A stretch of 15,442 nucleotides of DNA from G020353115 sp964389685 (lineage in GTDB: Bacteria; Bacteroidota; Bacteroidia; Bacteroidales; VadinHA17). This document shows, in pieces, positions 8,436 through 15,396 of the stretch; the stretch's first letter is position 1; every line of letters begins with the position of its first letter. The stretch covers positions 1 to 15,442 of the forward strand of contig CAYMFM010000088.1 of the NCBI GenBank assembly GCA_964389685.1. The letters run 5' to 3'. Position numbers and translations under genes: made by a program. A model generated the notes under the pieces. It saw only the letters and a list, made by a program, of their open reading frames with translations. It did not search any database and was not told where the DNA came from.

Positions 8436-8856
8436 ATGACTTCAAAGGAACGACTATTGCTTGCCCTACGATACAAAAATGCACCAGGCATTGCATCAAC
8501 TTGACTTTAAGGTTACCTATCATACCTGTGGGGGAACACTGGGTATTGAGAAATACATTGTCGAAAACGGCTGTGATGCCAGTGAGACCCTTGCTCCTCC
8601 AAGTGTCGGGGGAAACCAGGAACCATGGGAATTCAAACAAAAAGTGGGTGACCGGATCTCCTGTATTGGTGGATTGGATCAGTTCAATGTTTTAACTGAA
8701 GGAACGAAATCCGAAATACGAAACAAGGTATTTGAATTGTTTAGAAACGTCGGGGAAAATGGAGGATATATTTGCTCCGCTTCTGATCATTTTTTTGAAA
8801 CAGATCCGGAAAACCTGATTGAAATGGCTAATGCCGCCAAGGATTGTATATATTGA
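8436..8856 (+). pseudogene. Broken uroporphyrinogen-decarboxylase (URO-D) family gene with internal deletion and frameshift
   Basis: The ATG at 8436 has a strong ribosome site (AGGAGA, 8427-8432) and opens with MTSKERLLLALR, the usual N-terminus of URO-D-family proteins, but the frame stops at 8502-8504 after 22 codons. In the +1 frame the reading continues as CLPYDTKMHQALHQLDF, then YHTCGGTLGIEKYIVENGCDASETLAPP, IGGLDQF and a FFETDPENL ending to a stop at 8854-8856. That is the C-terminal third of the same family. Members usually have about 340-380 residues, so roughly 200 codons are missing between the pieces. The bases around 8454-8481 read sensibly in both frames (LLLALRYKN and YCLPYDTKM), consistent with a deletion between two similar sequences. 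The family includes haem-pathway HemE and many cobalamin-linked methyltransferases; this piece looks like the latter, uncharacterised kind. It sits 18 bases before uxaE as the first member of the operon. An assembly collapse is the main alternative. Confidence 0.8.
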
Positions 8857-8874
8857 AAATTAGCTCCTTATGCT

Positions 8875-10137
8875 ATGAATCTGTCAGCAAATTCTCTCGG
8901 AATCGGCGACCGCTTTGCTCAGGAAGCAGAAGCACAACTGGCCGCCCTGAGGAAGGCCAGAGATGCCGGAATTGATATCACACCCGTCTGGAACAAATCA
9001 TTCCGGGAACACGAAATCATAAAATCACACCCCTCCGAAACACGCGAAAAAGCAGATCTTGCTGTAAAAAAACAGGAATGGACCTCCCCCTATTTTGTTG
9101 ATGCAGATCACATTAACCTCAATACGGTCGATTTTTTCCTGGATCATGCCGACTTTTTCACCCTGGATGTTACAGACCATATTGATCAACCTGCATCAAG
9201 AGAGGATGTTTCTGTTTTTTTACGGGATATGCAGGATTTTTTGGGTGAACTTACCATTCCCGGAATCGGGAAATCCTTTCTCATCGACCGGGATTTCCTT
9301 GAAAACATCGCTGCCAGATACCTGAAAGCAAGCCTGGAGGCAAACCGGATCTTTGCATACATTGCCAACAGGAAAGGAAGAGGGAACTTCATCACCGAGG
9401 TTTCCATGGATGAAGTGGAAACACCCCAGACACCCCTTGAAATCTTTTTTATCCTCGGATTGCTGAAAGAAATCCCGGTACAAACCATTGCCCCGAAATT
9501 TATCGGACAGTTCTATAAAGGAATAGATTATGTCGGAGATGTGTCACAGTTTGAAATTCATTTTGAAGAAACATTGCTCGTCCTGGATCACGCAAAAAAA
9601 CAATTTAACCTTCCGAAAGAACTCAAACTAAGCATCCACTCCGGGAGTGATAAGTTCTCACTCTATCCAGTTATCCGAAAGTTATCCGCGAAACATAACC
9701 AGGGAATCCATCTGAAAACTGCCGGAACGACATGGCTGGAAGAGGTAATCGGACTGGCTCTTGCCGGAGGGGAAGCACTGGATACGGTAAAAACCATATA
9801 CCGGAAATCATGGGAAAGAAGAAGTGAACTGTGCAAACCTTACCAGAGTGTCATTGATATTGATCCGCTTTCTCTTCCCGACCCGCAAACCGTGAAAAAA
9901 TGGAACAGCGAGAAGTTTGCAAACAGCCTGCGTCACATCCCGGATCATCCGGATTTTAACCCGCACATCCGGCAATTGATCCATGTCGGGTATAAAGTGG
10001 CCGCTGAAATGGGAACCCAATTTGTAGAAGCAATTAAAAAAAATCATATATTGATCTCTCAACAGGTAATCCAAAACCTGTACGAACGGCATATCATACC
10101 GCTCTTTTTTAAAAATCAGCGTAACGATTCGAAATAG
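8875..10137 (+). CDS. uxaE: Tagaturonate/fructuronate epimerase UxaE
   Basis: Cytoplasmic epimerase that interconverts D-tagaturonate and D-fructuronate, joining galacturonate and glucuronate breakdown. The 420-residue protein shows features I associate with the UxaE family: GIGDRF near the start (9-14), PVWNKSFREH (37-46), the acidic and histidine-rich FVDADHINLNTVDFFLDHADFF (74-95, likely metal or substrate contacts around Asp76, Asp78 and His79), TLDVTDHI, then LSIHSGSDKFSLYP and GIHLKTAGTTWLEEVIGLALAGG in the second half. It is shorter than the Thermotoga enzyme, for which the function was established, but has no obvious gap. Its placement 8 bases before uxaC strongly supports the assignment. 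With UxaE, tagaturonate need not be reduced by UxaB or dehydrated by UxaA. The gene is 18 bases after the URO-D pseudogene and its own ribosome site is weak, so translation after loss of the first gene could be affected. Confidence 0.85.
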   Translation: MNLSANSLGIGDRFAQEAEAQLAALRKARDAGIDITPVWNKSFREHEIIKSHPSETREKADLAVKKQEWTSPYFVDADHINLNTVDFFLDHADFFTLDVTDHIDQPASREDVSVFLRDMQDFLGELTIPGIGKSFLIDRDFLENIAARYLKASLEANRIFAYIANRKGRGNFITEVSMDEVETPQTPLEIFFILGLLKEIPVQTIAPKFIGQFYKGIDYVGDVSQFEIHFEETLLVLDHAKKQFNLPKELKLSIHSGSDKFSLYPVIRKLSAKHNQGIHLKTAGTTWLEEVIGLALAGGEALDTVKTIYRKSWERRSELCKPYQSVIDIDPLSLPDPQTVKKWNSEKFANSLRHIPDHPDFNPHIRQLIHVGYKVAAEMGTQFVEAIKKNHILISQQVIQNLYERHIIPLFFKNQRNDSK

Positions 10138-10145
10138 ACACTGCC

Positions 10146-11549
10146 ATGAAAAAATTTCTCGACGAAGACTTCCTGCTGCAAACGGATAGCGCGAGAGAAT
10201 TGTATCATGAATGGGCTGAACCACTCCCGGTAATCGATTATCATTGTCATCTGAATCCAGAAGAGATTGCAGTCGATCGAACATTCAGGAACCTCACAGA
10301 AGCCTGGCTGGATGGAGACCATTACAAATGGAGGGCCATGAGAACCCATGGAGTATCCGAAGACTTTTGTACGGGGAATAAGGATCCGTTCGAAAAATTT
10401 AAAAAATGGGCTGAAACCGTCCCGTATACATTGAGAAATCCACTGTATCATTGGACACACCTGGAATTGAAACGCTATTTCGGTATTACTGACTTATTGA
10501 ATCCGGAGACTGCTGAGGAGATTTATGCAGCCGCCGGGAATATGCTGACATCAACCGATTTCTCCTGCCGGAACCTTCTTTTGAAAATGAATGTTGAGGT
10601 GCTTTGTACAACCGATGATCCAATCGATTCACTTGAATTTCATCAGCAGATCAAACAAGATGGTTTTGGGGTTACCGTACTGCCGGCATTCCGGCCCGAC
10701 AGGGCTTTGAAAGTGGAAAACATTATATCATTTAACGATTATGTGAATTCCCTTGAAAAAGTGACAAATCTCGAGATCAAAACCTTTCCGCTGTTTGTGG
10801 AAGCCCTGGAAAACAGGCATCAATTCTTTCATGAAAGGGGCTGCAGACTCTCCGATCATGGAATTGAGACGTTCTATGCTGAAGATTATTCCTACAAAGA
10901 CATTGCGCGGATCTTTGAGAAGATCAGGAATGGAAAAGAACCTGACGAAAAGGCAATACTGCAATTCAGGTCTGCCATGCTGGTGGAATTTGGATTGATG
11001 AATAAAAGCAGGGAATGGACACAACAATTTCATTACGGTGCTCTCCGGAATAACAATACACTGATGATGAAGCAAATTGGGCCCGATAGTGGATTTGATT
11101 CGATCGGGGATCTACCCGTCGCACAAAACATGAGCAAATTCCTGGACCGGCTGTCGAGTCAGGGAAAGCTTGCAAAAACCATTCTGTATAACCTCAATCC
11201 GGGAGATAATGAACTGGTGGCTACCATGATAGGAAATTTCCAGGGGGAGCCGTACTCAGGTAAATTGCAATTCGGACCAGGATGGTGGTTTCTGGATCAA
11301 AAAAGTGGAATGGAAAGGCAGATAAACTGCCTCTCCAACATGGGTTTGCTCAGTCACTTTATCGGAATGACAACGGATTCAAGAAGTTATCTTTCCTATC
11401 CAAGGCATGAATATTTCAGGAGAATCCTGTGCAACCTGCTGGGAACCGATATGGAGAACGGTGAAATACCCCCGGATATTGATCTGGTTGGCAAAATGGT
11501 TCAGGATATCTGCTATTACAATGCTAAAAACTATTTTGGCTTTAAATAA
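10146..11549 (+). CDS. uxaC: Glucuronate/galacturonate isomerase UxaC
   Basis: First intracellular enzyme of hexuronate use: converts D-glucuronate to D-fructuronate and D-galacturonate to D-tagaturonate. At 467 residues it is the normal length for the family, a divergent branch of the amidohydrolase superfamily. Visible hallmarks are the N-terminal FLDEDFLLQTDSARELYH, VIDYHCHLNPEEIA with metal-type His33 and His35, LCTTDDP, LPAFRPD, FGPGWWFLD, and the C-terminal GMTTDSRSYLSYPRHEYFRR followed by DICYYNAKNYF. No key segment is missing. It lies 8 bases after uxaE and 54 bases before the transporter genes, so it is inside the same operon. Its products are exactly the two substrates interconverted by UxaE. 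The enzymes after fructuronate (UxuB, UxuA) are not in the window and must be encoded elsewhere. Confidence 0.96.
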   Translation: MKKFLDEDFLLQTDSARELYHEWAEPLPVIDYHCHLNPEEIAVDRTFRNLTEAWLDGDHYKWRAMRTHGVSEDFCTGNKDPFEKFKKWAETVPYTLRNPLYHWTHLELKRYFGITDLLNPETAEEIYAAAGNMLTSTDFSCRNLLLKMNVEVLCTTDDPIDSLEFHQQIKQDGFGVTVLPAFRPDRALKVENIISFNDYVNSLEKVTNLEIKTFPLFVEALENRHQFFHERGCRLSDHGIETFYAEDYSYKDIARIFEKIRNGKEPDEKAILQFRSAMLVEFGLMNKSREWTQQFHYGALRNNNTLMMKQIGPDSGFDSIGDLPVAQNMSKFLDRLSSQGKLAKTILYNLNPGDNELVATMIGNFQGEPYSGKLQFGPGWWFLDQKSGMERQINCLSNMGLLSHFIGMTTDSRSYLSYPRHEYFRRILCNLLGTDMENGEIPPDIDLVGKMVQDICYYNAKNYFGFK

Positions 11550-11603
11550 TCCATCGGGTATAACACGTAAAGAAACAGAATAACAGTACATCAGGCCGTT
11601 ACC

Positions 11604-12572
11604 ATGCGAATTGTAAGAATAAATTTACTCATCCTGCTTATCCTCTCCTCCTGTCATACCGGTTCGAAACAGCGGATTCTGAAATTAGCCCACGGACTGG
11701 ACACCAATCATCCGGTCCATAAAGGAATGGTCTTTATGGCAGAACGGTTGAAGGAAATTTCCGATGGACAGATGGAAATCCAGATATACCCCAGCGGACA
11801 GCTTGGTCCTGAACGAACCTGTGTTGAACTGCTGCAAATCGGAAGTCTGGCGATGACTAAAGTTTCCGCTGCCATTATGGAAGGATTTGCACCGAATTAC
11901 AGGGTTCTGGGATTACCTTATATCTTCCGCGACCAGGAACATGCCTATGCAGTATTGGATGGAGAGATCGGCAAAGAATTACTGATCGAGTCTGAAAAAT
12001 ACTGGTTGCGCGGGCTCTGCTTCTATGATGCCGGATGCCGCAGTTTCTATACGATCGATAAACCAATCCTGACACCTGAAGATCTTAAAGGACTAAAAAT
12101 AAGGGTAATGAAAAGTAACACTGCTGTTAACATGGTCCGAAGCCTTGGTGGATCCCCTACCCCAATCTCCTGGGGAGAACTGTACACTGCCCTCCAGGGC
12201 GGAGTGGTGGATGGAGCAGAAAATAATCCACCCAGTTTCTACACTTCACATCACTATGAAGTGTGTAAACACTATTCTATGAATGAACATACCTCGGTCC
12301 CTGATGTTTTGCTTATCAGTACACACGTATGGAATAAGCTGAGTGAGCAGGAGCAAAACTGGCTGCAGCAGGCAGTTGACGAATCGGTACCGGTACAACG
12401 CAAATACTGGCAGAAATCGGTTGAAGAAGCAATGGAAGCAGTGAAAAAAGCCGGTGTAACCATCTATTTCCCGGATAAAAAACCATTTGCGGAAATGGTT
12501 CAACCGATGTATGAAGAGTACGCATCCGATGAAGAATTGTATTCCTACATCAGGAAAATCCGTGACCTTTAG
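11604..12572 (+). CDS. dctP: TRAP transporter substrate-binding lipoprotein DctP (probable hexuronate binder)
   Basis: Extracytoplasmic binding subunit of a tripartite ATP-independent periplasmic transporter, 322 residues. The N-terminus is a short signal peptide ending LILSSC (Cys17), so the protein appears to be a lipoprotein rather than a freely soluble periplasmic protein. The mature part has the family pattern: LKLAHGLDTNHPVHKG (27-41), MEIQIYPSGQLGPE (57-70), the LPYIFRD turn, GCRSFYT (144-150), and LTPEDLKGLKIRVMKS (156-171), in which Arg167 is the expected ligand-carboxylate-binding Arg. GGVVDGAENNPPSFY (199-213) is also typical. Uronic acids are the likely cargo because the genes directly upstream are uxaE and uxaC; this is inference from context. 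It is followed 12 bases later by dctQ. It could instead bind another carboxylate such as an aldonate. Confidence 0.9.
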   Translation: MRIVRINLLILLILSSCHTGSKQRILKLAHGLDTNHPVHKGMVFMAERLKEISDGQMEIQIYPSGQLGPERTCVELLQIGSLAMTKVSAAIMEGFAPNYRVLGLPYIFRDQEHAYAVLDGEIGKELLIESEKYWLRGLCFYDAGCRSFYTIDKPILTPEDLKGLKIRVMKSNTAVNMVRSLGGSPTPISWGELYTALQGGVVDGAENNPPSFYTSHHYEVCKHYSMNEHTSVPDVLLISTHVWNKLSEQEQNWLQQAVDESVPVQRKYWQKSVEEAMEAVKKAGVTIYFPDKKPFAEMVQPMYEEYASDEELYSYIRKIRDL

Positions 12573-12584
12573 TTCACCTTATCC

Positions 12585-13061
12585 ATGACCTTACGAAAAT
12601 ACATAGACAGAATTCTTGAGCTGCTGGTAATAACCATCATGTCCGTCCTGGTAATTGATGTTTTGTGGCAGGTGGCGAGCAGGTACTTGATGAAATCCCC
12701 CAGTTCCTTCACCGATGAACTGGCCGGTTTTCTGCTCATCTGGGTTGGGATGCTGGGAGCAGCCTACGGTACCGGAAATGGCCTGCACCTTGCCATTGAT
12801 CTGCTGCCCTCAAGATTACCTCCCCGAAAGCGTAAAGTTCTGGAGCTGGTGATCCATTCACTGGTCGGACTATTCGCCCTGACCGTAATGGTAATCGGCG
12901 GAATATGGCTGGTTTATACCCGGTTTTACCTGGGACAGATCTCGGCAGCCCTGGAACTGCCACTCGGATATGTTTACCTGGTATTGCCGGTGAGCGGAAT
13001 ATTCATAATCTATTATTCGATCCATAATACCATCCTCTCCTTTCAACAAAACAAACAATAA
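12585..13061 (+). CDS. dctQ: TRAP transporter small membrane subunit DctQ
   Basis: Small integral inner-membrane subunit of the TRAP transporter, 158 residues, with four hydrophobic segments at about 10-30, 45-65, 85-108 and 125-150. The family signature is present as WQVASRYLMKSPSSFTDELAGFLLIWVGMLGAAYG (29-63), including the conserved Arg and Glu in the first loop, and GLHLAIDLLP follows. It partners DctM, stabilising it and helping dock the loaded binding protein. It starts 12 bases after dctP and ends 11 bases before dctM. Length and topology are ordinary for the family, and the separate genes show this is not a fused DctQM type. Confidence 0.92.
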   Translation: MTLRKYIDRILELLVITIMSVLVIDVLWQVASRYLMKSPSSFTDELAGFLLIWVGMLGAAYGTGNGLHLAIDLLPSRLPPRKRKVLELVIHSLVGLFALTVMVIGGIWLVYTRFYLGQISAALELPLGYVYLVLPVSGIFIIYYSIHNTILSFQQNKQ

Positions 13062-13072
13062 CCGTCCGGACC

Positions 13073-14371
13073 ATGGAATACATTGGTATCATTATCCTCA
13101 TTGTTAGTTTTGTCATTTTTCTTGCCATGGGTGTACCCATTGCCTATAGCATCGGTCTGTCAGGGATACTGACAATGATTGTAAGTATAGCCCTATTACC
13201 TGCATTAACTACCATGGCACAGCAAATATCAACCGCCCTGGATAGTTTTGCCCTGTTAGCCATTCCCTTCTTTATTCTTGCCGGACAATTGATGAACCGT
13301 GGGGGGATTGCTGTACGGCTCATTGACTTTGCAAAAGTTCTTGTAGGTCGTTTGCCCGGGGGACTGGCTTTCGTAAACATCATGGCAAACATGTTATTTG
13401 GAGCCATTTCCGGATCAGCAGCTGCCTCCGCTTCTGCTATTGGAGGTTTCATGCATAACAGAATGGTTAAAGAGGGATATGATAAATCCTTCAGCGCTGC
13501 AGTGAATGTAACCAGTGCAACCACCGGACTGCTGATCCCTCCAAGCAACATCCTGATCGTCTATTCCCTGGCCAGTGGAGGGGTATCCATTGCTGCCCTG
13601 TTTATGGCAGGATATATTCCGGGTATTATGTTAGGTATTGCCCTTATGGGGGTAGCTGCTGCCTATGCCTACCGCAAAAATTACCCGGTAGGAGAGCGAA
13701 TCGGGTTGAAAGAGAGTCTGTTGAAATTCTTAGATGCAATTCCAAGCATGCTGTTGCTGGTGATCGTGATCGGGGGCATCATAACCGGTATCTTTACTGC
13801 CACTGAGGCGTCGGCAGTTGCTGTTCTGTATACTTTGATCCTTGCCATGATATATAAGGAGATCAAAATCAGGGATCTGCCTGATATTCTTTTGAAAACT
13901 GTTGGCACCACGTCCATTGTTCTTCTGCTGGTGGGTACCTCCATGGGGCTATCCTGGGTAATGTCATACGAAAACATTCCACAAAGTGTGAGCCAGGGTC
14001 TGCTCTCCATTAGCGAAAATCCGATCATCATCCTCCTGATTATAAATATGATCCTGCTGTTTGTCGGAATATTCATGGACATGACTCCTGCTGTGCTCAT
14101 CTTTACACCCATTTTCCTGCCGGTGGTAACCTCTCAACTGGGCCTTGATCCGATTCATTTTGGAATCATTATGATCATGAATCTTTGCGTGGGCCTCTGT
14201 ACACCACCGGTTGGTTCGTTGCTCTTCATCGGATGTAGCGTTGCCGATGTGAAAATCGGGGAGGTGATAAAACCGTTGTTACAACTCTTTGTTGCCATGA
14301 TCATCGTTCTGCTGATCATAACGTTTGTTCCGCAACTAAGCCTCTGGTTACCCCGGGCACTTGGATTCTGA
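13073..14371 (+). CDS. dctM: TRAP transporter large membrane subunit DctM
   Basis: Sodium-coupled permease subunit of the TRAP transporter in the inner membrane, 432 residues, almost wholly hydrophobic with about 11-12 membrane segments. Recognisable family motifs are the VPIAYSIGLSGIL start region (20-32), FALLAIPFFILAGQLMNRGG (61-80), GAISGSAAASASAIGGFM (113-130), GLLIPPSNILIVYSLASGG (155-173, the conserved helix break), and GLDPIHFGIIMIMNLCVGLCTPPVG in the C-terminal half, which mirrors the first half. No truncation is seen. It follows dctQ by 11 bases and precedes mnmD by 6. With DctP and DctQ it makes a complete importer, most likely for glucuronate and galacturonate judging by the upstream uxa genes. 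Confidence 0.94.
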   Translation: MEYIGIIILIVSFVIFLAMGVPIAYSIGLSGILTMIVSIALLPALTTMAQQISTALDSFALLAIPFFILAGQLMNRGGIAVRLIDFAKVLVGRLPGGLAFVNIMANMLFGAISGSAAASASAIGGFMHNRMVKEGYDKSFSAAVNVTSATTGLLIPPSNILIVYSLASGGVSIAALFMAGYIPGIMLGIALMGVAAAYAYRKNYPVGERIGLKESLLKFLDAIPSMLLLVIVIGGIITGIFTATEASAVAVLYTLILAMIYKEIKIRDLPDILLKTVGTTSIVLLLVGTSMGLSWVMSYENIPQSVSQGLLSISENPIIILLIINMILLFVGIFMDMTPAVLIFTPIFLPVVTSQLGLDPIHFGIIMIMNLCVGLCTPPVGSLLFIGCSVADVKIGEVIKPLLQLFVAMIIVLLIITFVPQLSLWLPRALGF

Positions 14372-14377
14372 GGTGGA

Positions 14378-15106
14378 ATGCCGGCATATCACTTGAATGA
14401 AAACAACCGGCTTGCCGGTCGAAACGCTTACCGCACGGAAATGGAAGTACAGATCACAAGAACTGCCGATCAATCAGATACACTTTATGTTCCTGCCCTG
14501 GATGAACATTATCATTCCATATTCGGAGCATGGCAGGAATCCGTTCATGTCTTCATAAGGGAAGGATTTCTGCAAATCCAAAAACCTTCATTTGCGATCT
14601 TTGAAATGGGATTCGGAACGGGTTTAAACACCCTGTTATCGATGATCGAAGCACGAAAAAATGAAATTGAACTTACCTACCATTCCATCGATCTCCATCC
14701 ATTGAAAGTGAGTCTTATGAAGCAGCTAAACCACAGCCGGTTCATAGATCCAAAGTTTCAGCCCTTTGCCAGTGCAATATATTCATGCCAGTGGGGACAT
14801 CCTGTTACTATCGGTGAAAATTTTTATCTGACAAAAATAAAAGCCGATATTCTCTCATACCATTTCAGTTCTATGTATGACCTGGTTTACTGGGATGCTT
14901 TCGGGCCGGACAAGCAGCCGGAATTATGGCAAACTCCGCTTTTCCGAAAGGTTTATGAATCGATAGTTCCCAACGGTATCATGGTAACATATGCTGCAAA
15001 AGGTCAGGTACGCAGAAACCTGGAAGCCGCTGGTTTTACCGTAAACCGGATACCCGGTCCCAAGGGTAAGAGGGAAATGATCAGGGCCATTAAGGAAGAG
15101 GAATAA
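14378..15106 (+). CDS. mnmD: tRNA 5-methylaminomethyl-2-thiouridine-forming methyltransferase MnmD (stand-alone MnmC N-domain)
   Basis: SAM-dependent methyltransferase acting on the wobble uridine (U34) of certain tRNAs, converting nm5(s2)U to mnm5(s2)U. The 242-residue protein has LYVPALDEHYHSIFGAWQESVHVFI (36-60), SAM motif I as FEMGFGTGLN (75-84), the acidic SIDLHP (103-108), the catalytic-region signature WDAFGPDKQPELW (172-184), TYAAKGQVRRNLEAAGF (204-220) and GPKGKREM (227-234). There is no FAD oxidase domain, as usual in Bacteroidota, so it matches MnmD rather than bifunctional MnmC. The ATG at 14378 is 6 bases after dctM, with GAGG at 14370-14373 just upstream at a short distance. It gives about 20 residues before the usual family start. 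The in-frame ATG at 14441 (Met22, MEVQITRTADQSDTLYV) is a good alternative. Its function is unrelated to uronate use, so co-transcription is probably incidental. Confidence 0.9.
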   Translation: MPAYHLNENNRLAGRNAYRTEMEVQITRTADQSDTLYVPALDEHYHSIFGAWQESVHVFIREGFLQIQKPSFAIFEMGFGTGLNTLLSMIEARKNEIELTYHSIDLHPLKVSLMKQLNHSRFIDPKFQPFASAIYSCQWGHPVTIGENFYLTKIKADILSYHFSSMYDLVYWDAFGPDKQPELWQTPLFRKVYESIVPNGIMVTYAAKGQVRRNLEAAGFTVNRIPGPKGKREMIRAIKEEE

Positions 15107-15141
15107 TGAAGCTATATGACTGATTATCATCATTCATCATT

Positions 15142-15155
15142 CCTGCCTGCCGGGT
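15142..15155. repeat. Half copy of the CCTGCCTGC repeat
   Basis: CCTGCCTGCCGGGT. The first nine bases are identical to the left arm of the palindrome core at 15308-15316, but the matching right arm is absent here. It lies about 36 bases after the mnmD stop. Confidence 0.5.
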
Positions 15156-15260
15156 ATTTCTTCAGTATTTAGGTAACAGATTTTGTTTGAGATTTTAAGA
15201 TCTATTTGGTTAATTGATTGCCTGATTTTTTGTGCAAGGTCTGGAGGATATATAGAACAA

Positions 15261-15275
15261 AATCCCGGAGGGATT
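15261..15275. repeat. Small perfect hairpin
   Basis: AATCCC, a GGA loop, then GGGATT: a perfect six-base-pair stem with a three-base loop, followed by an AT-rich spacer that leads into the large palindrome. The arrangement looks like one unit of an intergenic repeat. No T-run follows the stem. Confidence 0.5.
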
Positions 15276-15287
15276 GAATAATAAATA

Positions 15288-15351
15288 ACCCGGTACAAGC
15301 CCCGACGCCTGCCTGCTGCAGGCAGGATTTTGTCGGGGCGAAGTGCCGGGT
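15288..15351. repeat. Three-tier nested palindrome (possible terminator or REP-like element)
   Basis: Outer arms ACCCGGTAC (15288-15296) and GTGCCGGGT (15343-15351) pair with one G-T type mismatch. Middle arms GCCCCGAC (15299-15306) and GTCGGGGC (15332-15339) pair perfectly. The inner core CCTGCCTGC-T-GCAGGCAGG (15308-15326) is a perfect palindrome with nine-base arms. As RNA or single-stranded DNA this makes a long, very stable stem with small interior loops. It is the first strong structure after the plus-strand operon and so may stop transcription, though no long T-run follows. Confidence 0.7.
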
Positions 15352-15382
15352 ATGTTGATGATTTTTATTCACAACCCCGGAT

Positions 15383-15396
15383 GCCTGCCTGCCGGC
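15383..15396. repeat. Half copy of the CCTGCCTGC repeat
   Basis: GCCTGCCTGCCGGC, sharing the CCTGCCTGC core with 15142-15150 and 15308-15316. It follows an ACCCCGG stretch (15374-15380) that echoes the outer arm of the nested palindrome. Confidence 0.5.

Noticed and set aside
8461..8856. A free-standing 131-residue protein from the TTG at 8461
   Set aside because: It is only the C-terminal third of the URO-D family without the N-terminal barrel strands, and the real ribosome site and ATG are at 8427-8438 in another frame.
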